64,000 nt of DNA from Syntrophotalea carbinolica DSM 2380 (GCF_000012885.1 NC_007498.2:3504001-3568000); one strand, 5' to 3'; counted from the stretch's first letter, positions 8,810-17,790 are shown. Numbers and translations: made by a program. The notes: generated by a model from the letters alone, not told the origin.

Positions 8810-11260
8810 CTACTCCGTGGCGGGAATCCGGTCATATTCCGCTGGCGAGGATTGCAGAAAAAGCTCAAGGCGTTGAAACCACTGTTCGCGCTGGCCGGCA
8901 CTGAGGAAAAAATCGAACTGCCCCAGGGACCTTTGCACAGCCATCAAATCGAGAAGAAAATCATAAACCGCGTTAGCCGCGGATTGTTCGGCGATCAGCG
9001 AAGCGTTCTGGGCATCGAGCAATTCGAGGATGGAAACGACTCCGCGGGAATAGGCATCGGTGACCAATTCCAGGTTTTTGGCCGCGGCTTGCGCCCCTTC
9101 ACGGGACAGGCGGATCCCGGCATGGGATGCGCGACTGTCCTGCAGTGCGGAACGGATGCGCTGTTCCAGGCGTGCGGAGAGCGCTTTGCGTTCCAATTCA
9201 AGCCGGTCGATCTGACGTTCGGCCTGGACCAATTCGGCCCAGCGGGATCCCCCGGCAAACAGCGGCAGGGAAAGTTTGAGGCCGACATGCCAGCTGGTAT
9301 CATCGGCTTCCGGAATATCGACGGGAAGCAGGCCTTTGAACCGGTTAAAAGGTGAGTCGACCCCCTCGCCGTCTTCGCCAAGCAGTTGGGTGACACCTGC
9401 CTGCAAGGACAGATCGGGTACCCAGAAGGCACGACGGGCCGCGGTTCTGGCCCGTTGTTGGGCGGCAATGGCGGCGTCCAGACGCTTTATTTCCGGCGAT
9501 GAGCGGAGGCCCTGTTCGACCATAAAGTCACGGAAGCGGGCAAACGCCGCGGGGGTAGCCAACTGCGCGAACAGGCGCGGGTCGCTGGCAATCAGGACCG
9601 GATCGTCCAACCCCTGATCCGCCGTGGCAAAGGCCTCTTCCAGGGGGCGGTGCAGCGTGCGGTTCAGAGCGATTTCGGTTTGAGTCCGGGCAACGTCAGC
9701 GTCGATCAGGGCACGACGGTCGCGGGCCAGTTGATTTTCCCACCGGTAGACTTCGGCCGGACTGGAGAAGCCGACTTCCCGTCGCATGCGCGCCAGGTCG
9801 AGATTGGAGCGCGTCACCCGCAGGTTGTTTTTTTGAACCGTTTGCAGGGTCTTGGCGCGCAACACATTGAGGTAGCCGCTAGCGGCTTCCTGAATGACAT
9901 CCAGGCGCAGTTGCCGCCACTCCTCCTGGCGGCCTGCCTGTTGATGCCGCTGAATCTCGAAATTGGCCCAGGCCGGTTCCGAGTAAAGCGATTGTTGCAA
10001 TTCCAAAGATGCGCTCAAACTGCGTTCGGCCTGAGTGCCGAAACTGGCTGCGGCACGGTCGTCATCAATCATCAGGCCGGTGGCCGACAGACCCAGCTGC
10101 GGCAGCAGATTGGCGCGGGCCTTGCGGATATCCTCCAGGCCGGCGGCTACCTTGCGATCGGCCGCGGCCAGATCCAGGTTTACCGCAACGGCTTCCCTGA
10201 CCACCGACTCCAGAGACCAGCGTCGCGCTGCGCCCCTCGGTTCGGCATAGAGTTGCTCGGCCTCGATCAACGCATCCCACGTCGGTGAGAACCCGATAGC
10301 CCGGGCCGTTGCCATGTTGACGGTCAATCGTTCGTCCCTGTTGATGGTCGCCGGAAGATCGGCGGCATCTTCGCCCAGCAGGATACGCTGGAGGTTAAGG
10401 GCCGTGCGGCGCGCCAGACGGGAAAAGTCGGTCGCCGGTGCGCTGCCTGCCAGCACCCCTTGCTGGACCTCTTCATATCCCAGATAGGAGTAGCTTGGCA
10501 GTTTGCGCTCGATGAGCGTCCCGACCAGCTTCCGAAACTCAGGGGCGGAGAGCAGCAAAGGTGTGATATAGACGGCGTCCGTAGTGACCGGCAGCGCCGC
10601 CAGGGCGGGTGCAACGCGACCCTCCAGGGGGATCACCGTCAGCTCGATACCGTCTGCGGCAAGTTTTTTTTCCAGCGTTTGGGCTATTTCGGGAATTGCT
10701 TCGTGATAGGGACGATAGCTGAGGATGGTCAGATGGCGAAACGGAACCAGTTCCTGGAAAAGCTGCAGGTCGCGCAACAGAGAGGTTGCCGGTGCGATGT
10801 AGGTGAAATTGTGCACTCCGCTGCTGCCGTTGCTGGCCGGCAACCGTTGGGCCGATCGATCCGTCGTCAAGAGAGCCAGCCCCGGTTTCGGCAGCGGGCC
10901 GCGACGCGCCAGGTCCTGCCCTGCCAGCATACCGATGGCAAGCACGATATCCACCTGGGGATCGCTCAATAATCGATCGATACAGCGATGAACAGCGAGC
11001 GGCGTCCAGTCCGCGGTCAGGTTTGCCCGTTCGGGGAACTGAATCGAGAACTCATGCCCCAGCAGATCATTAATTTCTTCGTGAAACAAACGCAGGATCC
11101 CGGCGTTACCCTCCCAGGGGCCATCCATAACCACCCCGATGCGTACCGGCGGCGAGGCGGCGGCAAAAGGGACGGGCAGCAGAATCAACAGACCGCATAG
11201 CAAGCCGAAAAATCGGCAACGGATCGAGGTGTTGAAAGGGTAGGAGCCATACTTCGCCAT
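8810..11260 (-). CDS. fusion of periplasmic substrate-binding-like domain to TolC-type outer-membrane factor
   Basis: An 816-residue protein about twice the usual TolC length. It has a signal peptide (RFFGLLCGLLILLPVPFAAA), then about 310 residues with the look of an ABC sugar/amino-acid type periplasmic binding domain (VRIGVVMDGPWEGN; DIVLAIGMLAGQDLARR; RHLTILSYRPYHEAIPEIA; TTDAVYITPLLLS), then a TolC domain (SLESVVREAVAVNLDLAAADRKV onward, repeat half at about 660-760 with LDAQNASLIAEQSAAN). The ATG at 11260 is chosen over a TTG two codons earlier because AAGGATC is properly spaced from it. First gene of the efflux operon, 4 bp from the adaptor gene. The binding domain may sense or pre-bind the substrate; that is inference. 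Confidence 0.82.
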   Translation of the reverse strand: MAKYGSYPFNTSIRCRFFGLLCGLLILLPVPFAAASPPVRIGVVMDGPWEGNAGILRLFHEEINDLLGHEFSIQFPERANLTADWTPLAVHRCIDRLLSDPQVDIVLAIGMLAGQDLARRGPLPKPGLALLTTDRSAQRLPASNGSSGVHNFTYIAPATSLLRDLQLFQELVPFRHLTILSYRPYHEAIPEIAQTLEKKLAADGIELTVIPLEGRVAPALAALPVTTDAVYITPLLLSAPEFRKLVGTLIERKLPSYSYLGYEEVQQGVLAGSAPATDFSRLARRTALNLQRILLGEDAADLPATINRDERLTVNMATARAIGFSPTWDALIEAEQLYAEPRGAARRWSLESVVREAVAVNLDLAAADRKVAAGLEDIRKARANLLPQLGLSATGLMIDDDRAAASFGTQAERSLSASLELQQSLYSEPAWANFEIQRHQQAGRQEEWRQLRLDVIQEAASGYLNVLRAKTLQTVQKNNLRVTRSNLDLARMRREVGFSSPAEVYRWENQLARDRRALIDADVARTQTEIALNRTLHRPLEEAFATADQGLDDPVLIASDPRLFAQLATPAAFARFRDFMVEQGLRSSPEIKRLDAAIAAQQRARTAARRAFWVPDLSLQAGVTQLLGEDGEGVDSPFNRFKGLLPVDIPEADDTSWHVGLKLSLPLFAGGSRWAELVQAERQIDRLELERKALSARLEQRIRSALQDSRASHAGIRLSREGAQAAAKNLELVTDAYSRGVVSILELLDAQNASLIAEQSAANAVYDFLLDLMAVQRSLGQFDFFLSAGQREQWFQRLELFLQSSPAEYDRIPATE

Positions 11261-11333
11261 GGGCAATGATCCTTGATTTCATTCGGTGATAAAAGGTCTC
11301 GACACCTGGATGATGTGCGCATTGAAGGGCGTG

Positions 11334-11753
11334 TCAATGCAGGGCCTTCTCCATCAAAATCACGAGTTGGTCCAATTCGCTCGCGGTCAGGGCCTGTGCC
11401 ATACCGTCGATGTATTCGCGGCAGGCTTCCTCGTAGGCATCGGCCACCTGCTTGCCGGCCTTGGTGAGATGAATGTTGTACACCCGCCGGTCGCTTTGAG
11501 ACTGGCTCTTGGTGACATATCCCTGTTCGACCAGCTTGTTGAGGATACCGGTGACCGCCGGCTTGCTCAGTTTCAGCGTTTTGGCCAGGCTGGTCGGCGT
11601 CAGATCCTCTGCATGGTTGATGGCGTTGATATATTGGAACTGGGTGAGATTGATTTCCCGGGCGCCGATTTTACGCAGTTTCTGCATCTTGGCATTGACC
11701 AGGGCGCGGGAAACGATCTCAAATATTTCCATGATGCGTTGTTTATGGTCCAT
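11334..11753 (-). CDS. MarR-family transcriptional regulator
   Basis: A 139-residue winged-helix protein with the usual MarR layout: N-terminal dimer helix, HTH (LTPTSLAKTLKLSKPAVTGILNKLVEQGYV, about residues 50-80), the wing with DRRVYNIHLTKAGK (the conserved D-R-R) and a C-terminal dimer helix. It lies immediately upstream of and in the same direction as the RND efflux genes, so it most likely represses them and itself. A perfect 8-bp inverted repeat just upstream of the start is a candidate operator. The ligand is unknown. Confidence 0.88.
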   Translation of the reverse strand: MDHKQRIMEIFEIVSRALVNAKMQKLRKIGAREINLTQFQYINAINHAEDLTPTSLAKTLKLSKPAVTGILNKLVEQGYVTKSQSQSDRRVYNIHLTKAGKQVADAYEEACREYIDGMAQALTASELDQLVILMEKALH

Positions 11754-11762
11754 GGCTGAAAA

Positions 11763-11795
11763 GTTAACCTTGGCTTAGTGGTTAGTTAGGTTAAC
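11763..11795 (-). promoter_or_regulatory. inverted repeat, candidate MarR operator
   Basis: GTTAACCT at 11763-11770 and AGGTTAAC at 11788-11795 form a perfect 8-bp inverted repeat with a 17-bp spacer, ten bases upstream of the marR-type start codon. Such palindromes next to autoregulated MarR genes are commonly the repressor site. Binding is inferred, not shown. Confidence 0.55.
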
Positions 11796-12069
11796 AAAGT
11801 AAGTGATGACGCACGCCCTGTCAATACCATATGGACGGTTTTGGCTCAGAACCGATGAATACGCAGAAAAATCGAGGCGCCAAGGCACCCGGAGTCGGAT
11901 ACAGAGGCATGGCTAGCTGCCCAACGATATATTCGGCAGGGAACAATCGGTATCCGATTATGCTTTGGAGGGTTTAGTCGACACAGGGATAACAGGCTGG
12001 CAGGATAAGAAAGGAAGCGGCCGCCACAGAATGTAACGGGCGGCCGCGTATGGATAGCAGCGGCCGGCC
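11796..12069. other. intergenic stretch between regulator and cysteine synthase
   Basis: No coding frame with a ribosome site was seen here. It should contain the promoter of the MarR-efflux operon. Its left end carries the hairpin at 12017-12047, which serves the cysteine synthase gene. Confidence 0.5.
12017..12047 (-). terminator. rho-independent terminator of the cysteine synthase gene
   Basis: GCGGCCGCC (12017-12025) pairs with GGCGGCCGC (12039-12047). On the minus strand the stem is followed by TTCCTTTCTT, a moderate U-tract, 23 bases after the stop of the minus-strand gene. Confidence 0.6.
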
Positions 12070-12996
12070 TCAGGGCGGGCAGCAGGCGCAGGTCGAACGA
12101 AACAGGGTGGTGCTCAGGTAACGGTCCCCGCGGTCGGGCAACAGGGTGACAATGACGCCCTTGTCCATGCCGCGCGCCACTTCCAGGGCGCCGGCAACCG
12201 CCGCACCGCTGGACATGCCGGCAAACACGCCTTCGCGGATAGCCAGCATGCGGGCCGTTTCGAAGGCCTTGTCGTCATCGATCACGAGTTTGGTATCCAG
12301 ATTTTCCGGATGGTAGATTTCCGGAACGATGGCTTCCTTCATGTTTTTCAACCCCTGGACCTTATGCCCGATGACCGGTTCGACACCGACGATGCGGATG
12401 GCGGGATTCTTTTCTTTCAAATAGAGGCCAGTACCCATAAGGGTCCCGGAGGTTCCCATGCCGGCCACAAAAACATCGACCTGTCCATCGGTCTGGGCAA
12501 AAATTTCCGGACCGGTGGTGTGATAATGGGCCATGGGATTGTTCGGATTGGCATATTGGTTGGGCATGTAATATTTGTAGGGGTTTTCTTCCAGGATGCG
12601 ATGCGCCATGCGAATGGCGCCGTCGGTCGCTTCGGCCGGCGGCGACAGCAGCACTTCGGCACCGTAGGCTTCCAGGACGGCCCGGCGTTCCATGCTGACG
12701 CAGCCGGGCATAACCAGCTTGACGCGGTAGCCTCTCGCCGCACCGATCATGGCCAGAGCGATACCGGTATTGCCGGAAGTCGGCTCCAGGATGGTTTTGC
12801 CCTTGGTCAGCTCTCCGGATTCTTCGGCTTTGCGGAGCATATGCCAGGCCGGCCGATCCTTGACCGAACCGCCGGGATTGTTGCCTTCGAGTTTGGCGAA
12901 AATACGAACTTCAGGATTGGTGTTGAGCTGGGTCAATTCCACCATGGGGGTATTCCCTATGGCGTTCACCAGGCCCATGGAACAATGGGTTTTCAT
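12070..12996 (-). CDS. cysK: cysteine synthase (O-acetylserine sulfhydrylase)
   Basis: PLP enzyme that makes cysteine from O-acetylserine and sulfide. The lysine motif NNPGGSVKDRPA is near residue 40, the acetylserine loop PTSGNTGIA near 72, and the phosphate-binding glycine loop GMGTSGTLMG near 178. At 308 residues it is full length. It is nearer to the CysM-like branch in places (FAKLEGNNPGGSVKDR), so cysM is an alternative name. The C-terminus RSTCACCPP is cysteine-rich, which is unusual. Single gene with its own terminator. Confidence 0.9.
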   Translation of the reverse strand: MKTHCSMGLVNAIGNTPMVELTQLNTNPEVRIFAKLEGNNPGGSVKDRPAWHMLRKAEESGELTKGKTILEPTSGNTGIALAMIGAARGYRVKLVMPGCVSMERRAVLEAYGAEVLLSPPAEATDGAIRMAHRILEENPYKYYMPNQYANPNNPMAHYHTTGPEIFAQTDGQVDVFVAGMGTSGTLMGTGLYLKEKNPAIRIVGVEPVIGHKVQGLKNMKEAIVPEIYHPENLDTKLVIDDDKAFETARMLAIREGVFAGMSSGAAVAGALEVARGMDKGVIVTLLPDRGDRYLSTTLFRSTCACCPP

Positions 12997-13106
12997 GGTA
13001 TGTGTGCCCTTGTAACGGGGTTATGGATATGCGTACGGCCGGCAATGAAGGCCATAGTACAAAATCCTGCCATCGAAAGACAACGCGTTTTTCATGACAA
13101 TAGCGT

Positions 13107-14948
13107 TTACATGATGCCGTGCAAGGGGCCGCCGCGGGCGGCCATGGCTTCGATACGTTTAATCGTGGCCGGATCGTCCTCCAGTGGCGCCGGATGGTGT
13201 GGCTTGAGGCGCGCATCGAGCACCAGCGGTCCGCTGCAGCCCCAATGCTTGAGTTTCGTGCCGGCGTCGACTCCATAGAGGTCGGTGGCGGGGTCGGAAC
13301 GGGTAAACGCGACCCACAAAAAATGATCCAGATGGCTGGCGGTGAACCGGCTGTCGTCCACCAGAACGACCCAGGGGATTTGTCGTATCGGGTGCTCAGG
13401 GCCGAAGAAGGCACAGAAAGACTCCACCGCGGGATCGGCCTGGCCGCGGTTTACGGTGGCCGGCGGTGCCTGGATGGCCAACACCCCGGGCACAACTAGA
13501 CGCGGGTCGGAAAAACCCTGCGGCAAAGACAGGTCGCATGGCAGTTCGGTTGACAGTGTCCGGATCGGCGGCCCGGCAGCGGCAATGACGACTTTGGACC
13601 CTTGGTGCAAGTCGGGACCGGAATAGTCGAGAGTGTCGATGCTGGTACGGGTCTGAAAGTGCAGATCGCGTCGCCAGTCGACCCGTTCCAGCAAATGCCG
13701 CAGATAGGCCGCAACATCGTGAATGTTGAGCCGTGGTGCATCCTGCCGGGCCACGATCAGCAGGTATTTGGCCAGCGAAAGCTGGCCGGTGCCGAGCAGG
13801 GCATTGGCCTGGGTCAGCAGTTCCCGCGGTTGGCGAAGAGTCTCGTAAGGCAGGTAGCGCTCGCTGCCGATAGCCAGCAGCAGAGGATGCACCCCCGCGG
13901 CATCGACGGCATGGACGGCGTGCACGCCAGGCACCAGTTCAGGAATCATGGGGCCGGTTAATTCATGAATAAAGGCGCCGAAGACGCTGTCCTCCTGAGG
14001 CGGCCGCCCGACACTGGTAAAAGGCCAGATGGCGTCGGGCCTGTGATAGACGGCATCGACCGCCAGCACGGGAAAATCGTGCTGCAGGCTGTAGTATCCG
14101 AGGTGATCGCCGAAAGGTCCCTCGGGCAGGAGTTTATCCGGGACAATGGTGCCTGAAATGCAGAAATCGGCTTCGGCCGGCATGGGCAACTGCCCCGCCC
14201 TGTTTATCAGAGCAATGCGTCGCCCACCGAGCAACCCGGCAAAGCAGAGCTCCGGCATGCCTTCCGGCAGCGGCATGACCGCAGCGACGGTAAGGCACGG
14301 CGGCCCTCCGACAAAGATGTTGACACGCAGAGGCTGGTTTCGTTTCAGTGCTTCGGCGTGATGTATGCCGATCCCCCGGTGCAGCTGATAGTGGAGGCCG
14401 ATTTCCTGATTGGGCCGATAGCGGTTACCGGCCAGTTGGACGCGATACATGCCCAGATTGGAATGCCGCCAGCCGGGTTGAGCGATACTTTCCGAATAGA
14501 CCTGCGGCAGGGTGATGAAGGGGCCGCCGTCCTTCGGCCAGGATTTGAGACCGGGCAGTTTATCGATACGGGTTCTGCATCGGATGACCGGACCGCCGCC
14601 GACCTTGCGGGGCAGCAGGTGCAGCGCCCCCCGCAAAGCCCCGGGCCAGGATCCGGGGGATTTCAGCCATTCCGCGGGATCGGTTTTAAACGCCAGCAAC
14701 CGCTGCACAAGGGGCAGCGTATCCCGAAACAGAAACCGGGTTCGCTGCATGGTTCCGAAGAGGTTGCCAAGCATGGGGAAGGCGCAGCCCTTAACCCGGG
14801 TAAAAAGCAGCGCCGGACCACCGGCCTGAAACACCCGCCGCTGCACCGCGGCGATTTCCAATTCGCCATCCAGTTCCACATCGATGCGGCGCAACTGTCC
14901 GGTTCGCTCCAGGTCACGGACACAGTCGGTAAGATTTCGATAACCCAT
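13107..14948 (-). CDS. UbiD-family (menaquinone-type) decarboxylase
   Basis: A 613-residue member of the UbiD superfamily, which decarboxylates aromatic or unsaturated acids with prenylated FMN. Recognisable parts are the N-terminal GYRNLTDCVRDLERTGQLRRI, the central GPFITLPQVYS, NLGMYRVQL, the EGPFGDHLGYYSLQHDFPV segment (flavin and metal site region) and the C-terminal PWVVLVDDSRF and KLKHWGCSGPLVLDARLKPH. The length fits the roughly 600-residue menaquinone-linked branch rather than UbiD proper (about 490). No UbiX-type prenyltransferase lies next to it. Start has AGGATA upstream. Substrate not certain. Confidence 0.85.
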   Translation of the reverse strand: MGYRNLTDCVRDLERTGQLRRIDVELDGELEIAAVQRRVFQAGGPALLFTRVKGCAFPMLGNLFGTMQRTRFLFRDTLPLVQRLLAFKTDPAEWLKSPGSWPGALRGALHLLPRKVGGGPVIRCRTRIDKLPGLKSWPKDGGPFITLPQVYSESIAQPGWRHSNLGMYRVQLAGNRYRPNQEIGLHYQLHRGIGIHHAEALKRNQPLRVNIFVGGPPCLTVAAVMPLPEGMPELCFAGLLGGRRIALINRAGQLPMPAEADFCISGTIVPDKLLPEGPFGDHLGYYSLQHDFPVLAVDAVYHRPDAIWPFTSVGRPPQEDSVFGAFIHELTGPMIPELVPGVHAVHAVDAAGVHPLLLAIGSERYLPYETLRQPRELLTQANALLGTGQLSLAKYLLIVARQDAPRLNIHDVAAYLRHLLERVDWRRDLHFQTRTSIDTLDYSGPDLHQGSKVVIAAAGPPIRTLSTELPCDLSLPQGFSDPRLVVPGVLAIQAPPATVNRGQADPAVESFCAFFGPEHPIRQIPWVVLVDDSRFTASHLDHFLWVAFTRSDPATDLYGVDAGTKLKHWGCSGPLVLDARLKPHHPAPLEDDPATIKRIEAMAARGGPLHGIM

Positions 14949-15003
14949 GGGGTATCCTGTTGCGTATTTTTCAACGTGCCCAAATTCGCACGTTCAAAGC
15001 AGA

Positions 15004-15025
15004 AAAGGGGGCATATGCCCCCTTT
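15004..15025 (-). terminator. palindromic terminator after the first SHOCT-tailed gene
   Basis: AAAGGGGGCATATGCCCCCTTT is a perfect 22-bp palindrome at 15004-15025, 28 bases after the stop of the minus-strand gene, followed on that strand by TTCTGCTTTG. Confidence 0.6.
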
Positions 15026-15053
15026 CCCGGTTCAAGATCTCAGCTGCCACAAC

Positions 15054-16019
15054 TCAGATGCTGTCGAGAATTTCCTGTTTTTTGGCGAGGAAATCCTCCT
15101 CATTGATCAGACCCTTGTTTTTGAGTTGCTGCAGCATCTGCAGACGCTGCTCGATTTTATTCAGTCCCATCGGTTCGGCCGCCGCAGGGGCCGCCGCCGG
15201 TGCGCCGGACATGGAGTTCTGCTTCATCTGTTCGATAGACTGTTCCATTTTATCGATTTTCCGCTGCATTTTTTGCTGTTCTGATTCAAATTGTGCGCTG
15301 TCTTCCCACATCTGTGCCGCTTCACGGAAACTCTCCGGTGTGGGATTCAATATCAGCCAATCCCTCCGCGTGACAACATCGCTGGTAAGAGCACCGTTGG
15401 TTTTATATTTCATGCCGACCCGGGGTACAATCGTCCAGCCGGTTTGCGCATTGCGATTGCTGGGCAAGGTATATTTGCGACCGGCCAGCATGAGGGGATA
15501 TGTGCTTTGATCACTGTTCGGAGTATATTCCTGGTGAAGGGTACCGATAATCAGATTGAGCCGATCCTTGGCGACAAACAACCGATAGGTGGAGATTTCC
15601 GGGCCAACATGCCCCTGGTGAACACCAGCGATAGCAAAGGTGACATCCTCCCGTGGACCGGCCTGGGCCAGGCCGCGGCTGAGAGTGTCGCCAAGAATGT
15701 CCAGTTCTTCAGGGCTGAAAACCGGCACCGGGTTCTCCTCTCCCTCAAACTGAACCTCCAGTGAACCAAGTGTCTTACGTATCAAATTGGGGGAGAGCTT
15801 GGCGGGGTGATCGTTGGACGCCACCATAATGCTGTCGTGATCCTGATTTTCAATACGCACGAACTGATCTTTATTCTTCCATATAACCGACTGCACTTCG
15901 GCGTCTTTACCGTTCATTAAATTGGCACCACAACCGGCAAAGGACAGAGCCAGAACCGCCGTGACAATTATGCGCCCATACAGCATTGCAGTTTTACCCA
16001 GAACAGCCTTGCGCCTCAT
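15054..16019 (-). CDS. exported lipoprotein with SHOCT-type C-terminal tail, paralogue 1
   Basis: A 321-residue protein of unknown function. A signal with lipobox (TAVLALSFAGC, cysteine near residue 29) predicts lipidation. The body has WKNKDQFVRIENQD, LIRKTLGSLEVQF and VTFAIAGVHQGHVG, then a coiled coil (SEQQKMQRKIDKMEQSIEQM) and a short C-terminal motif NKIEQRLQMLQQLKNKGLINEEDFLAKKQEILDSI-like that matches the SHOCT pattern (short C-terminal domain). AAGGAG lies seven bases before the start. It is a tandem paralogue of the gene at 16440-17450 with the same domain order. SHOCT tails are usually oligomerisation pieces; the core is not recognised. Confidence 0.7.
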   Translation of the reverse strand: MRRKAVLGKTAMLYGRIIVTAVLALSFAGCGANLMNGKDAEVQSVIWKNKDQFVRIENQDHDSIMVASNDHPAKLSPNLIRKTLGSLEVQFEGEENPVPVFSPEELDILGDTLSRGLAQAGPREDVTFAIAGVHQGHVGPEISTYRLFVAKDRLNLIIGTLHQEYTPNSDQSTYPLMLAGRKYTLPSNRNAQTGWTIVPRVGMKYKTNGALTSDVVTRRDWLILNPTPESFREAAQMWEDSAQFESEQQKMQRKIDKMEQSIEQMKQNSMSGAPAAAPAAAEPMGLNKIEQRLQMLQQLKNKGLINEEDFLAKKQEILDSI

Positions 16020-16439
16020 TGAAAATCTCCTTCGATGGAATGGATAACTGGTCGATTATAATGTAGTGATCATAAGACTTGAATCGGCGAGAGGCAAACG
16101 GTTTTTGGCGCTGGTCATCACTACCCTGACAACAGGATGTCAGCCCCTGCAAAAGGAGGCCGCTTCCCTGCTGGCACATCAGTCCCCATAGGACGCGGCT
16201 TCCCTTCATGCACCCGTTACTGCATCGGCGCGAACCAGCGTTACGATACATTAAGATCGTATACATATGCAAGCAAATTGGCCCGGCGCTCCGTCGGCCG
16301 GTAGCCGCCGAATTTGCAACGTGCTGGTCATGATAGTCCGACAATCCTGCAGTATAAGGATGGAAGCCCGGGCATATAAAAAGGGAAAGGAGGCTGTTGC
16401 CTCCTTTCCCGGATGGTACGTGAAAATGTTTTCTACGGC
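16020..16439. other. non-coding stretch between the two SHOCT-tailed paralogues
   Basis: About 420 bases with no convincing reading frame. The right end holds the strong terminator of the upstream gene (16383-16410). The remainder presumably carries the promoter for paralogue 1; no clear -35/-10 pair was picked out. Confidence 0.45.
16383..16410 (-). terminator. rho-independent terminator of the second SHOCT-tailed gene
   Basis: GGGAAAGGAGGC (16383-16394) and GCCTCCTTTCCC (16399-16410) form a perfect 12-bp stem with a 4-base loop. On the minus strand it is followed by TTTTTATAT, a good U-tract. Confidence 0.82.
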
Positions 16440-17450
16440 TTAGAGACTGTCGAGTATTTCCTGTCTCTTGGCCCGGTATTCGTCTTCCGTGATGAGTTCT
16501 TCGTCGCGCAGGTCCTTCAGCCGACGCAGGCGAACTTTAACGGAATCCCCTGCCTCGGGTCGGCTTGCCTGGGTCGCGGCGGGAACGACCGCCGGAGCCT
16601 GCTTGATGGCCTGCATGTCCTTTTTCAAGGATTCCAGTTCGGCACGCAGGCGCTCCTGCTCGGCACTGACCTCGGCGCTTTTCTGACGAACCTGGCTGGC
16701 TTCCTGGAAAGCGGCCTTGGCGGTTTCTTTGGCAGCTTTCTTTTCCGCGCGGATGGCTTTCCATAATTTGGGATCGGGATCCAGCATCAACCAGTCGTAG
16801 CGTTCAATGTCGCCCTGCTTTTTGAGAGCCACCCCGCCTTGCTTAACGATTTCATAGGGTTTTTCCGTTTCCCAGGAGCGGGGCGCCTTGTATTTGCGGC
16901 GACCGGGAACGAAGGGGTGCATGCGACGATCTTCCTCTTCGTTATATTCTTCATGCAGTCGGCCGAGAATCAGGTTGAGCTTGCCTTTGGAGAAAAAGAT
17001 CCGCCCGGTGGTTACCGAGCGATCGTGGGAAAAAGACATCAGCCCCCTGTGAATACCAACGATGGCGAAGGTCACGTCCTGCCCGGCGGTCGCCTTGGCC
17101 AGGCCCTTGCTGACAGCATCCTGCAGGGTATTCAGTTCCGACGAGGTGAACAGCGGCTCGATCTTGTCCCGTTTCGGGTAGCGGACATCCAGAGACCCGA
17201 GCATTTCCCGAATCCGCTCCGGCGCCAGGGTGACCGGATGATCATTGGGCCCACTCGGCTGAGCGCCTCGGTCCTGCGACTCCAGGCGAACATATTGATC
17301 TCGGTGCTTCCAGAGTCTCACTTGATTGCCAGCCTCGGCATCGGGAACCGTCACCGAAGCAAGCATTATCGCCAGGGTCAAGACCAGCGCAGCGAGGGGT
17401 TTAACCCGTACGGCGGCAATCCGCCGGGAAATTGCATTTTTCTGCATCAT
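16440..17450 (-). CDS. exported protein with SHOCT-type C-terminal tail, paralogue 2
   Basis: A 336-residue exported protein of unknown function. The start at 17450 has AAGGAG upstream; the hydrophobic stretch LAALVLTLAIMLASVTVPDAEA looks like a cleavable signal rather than a lipobox, unlike its paralogue. Shared blocks with paralogue 1 are WKHRDQYVRLESQD, RIREMLGSLDVRYP, LNTLQDAVSKGLAKA, DVTFAIVGIHRG, LNLILGRLHEEY and a C-terminal RRLKDLRDEELITEDEYRAKR that fits SHOCT. A coiled coil (residues about 235-285) precedes the tail. The tandem arrangement suggests a local duplication followed by divergence of the export signal. Confidence 0.7.
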   Translation of the reverse strand: MMQKNAISRRIAAVRVKPLAALVLTLAIMLASVTVPDAEAGNQVRLWKHRDQYVRLESQDRGAQPSGPNDHPVTLAPERIREMLGSLDVRYPKRDKIEPLFTSSELNTLQDAVSKGLAKATAGQDVTFAIVGIHRGLMSFSHDRSVTTGRIFFSKGKLNLILGRLHEEYNEEEDRRMHPFVPGRRKYKAPRSWETEKPYEIVKQGGVALKKQGDIERYDWLMLDPDPKLWKAIRAEKKAAKETAKAAFQEASQVRQKSAEVSAEQERLRAELESLKKDMQAIKQAPAVVPAATQASRPEAGDSVKVRLRRLKDLRDEELITEDEYRAKRQEILDSL

Positions 17451-17571
17451 TTCATCTCCTTGACAATACATGGGGAAAGCCATCGAACAAGCCTGGTCGA
17501 TCATAGAATCTGCGGACGAGCAGGTCAAACACTTTTTAGCCGCTATTCGAGCGTAATTGCGTACAAAAATA

Positions 17572-17595
17572 GCGGGCCGCAGGGATGCGGCCCGC
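17572..17595 (-). terminator. rho-independent terminator of the small lipoprotein gene
   Basis: GCGGGCCGCA (17572-17581) pairs with TGCGGCCCGC (17586-17595); on the minus strand the stem is followed by TATTTTTGTAC. Confidence 0.78.
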
Positions 17596-17619
17596 CTGTA
17601 AAATCACAACCCACCCGCT

Positions 17620-17790
17620 TTATTGCGGATGTGCTGCTTCGTAGGTGCTCATGCCCTCATCAACGGTAAATTCAACACCGCAGGTGGAGCATTTCAAAAG
17701 GGTTTTTTCGCTTACGGTCTTCTTGGCCGGAGCGCAACCGACCATGAGGAGAACCGCCAAAAGGCCGGCCAGAGCAATAATTCTACGCAT
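17620..17790 (-). CDS. small lipoprotein with CxxC motif
   Basis: A 56-residue protein: signal MRRIIALAGLLAVLLMVGC with lipobox LMVGC, then a short mature part with KCSTCGVEFTVDEGM. The single CxxC could bind metal only as a dimer or take part in thiol chemistry. The start at 17790 is chosen for the signal peptide and for AAAGGATC upstream. A similar design (lipobox plus CPMCGHEF) occurs in the gene at 41282-41431. Function unknown. Confidence 0.65.
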   Translation of the reverse strand: MRRIIALAGLLAVLLMVGCAPAKKTVSEKTLLKCSTCGVEFTVDEGMSTYEAAHPQ

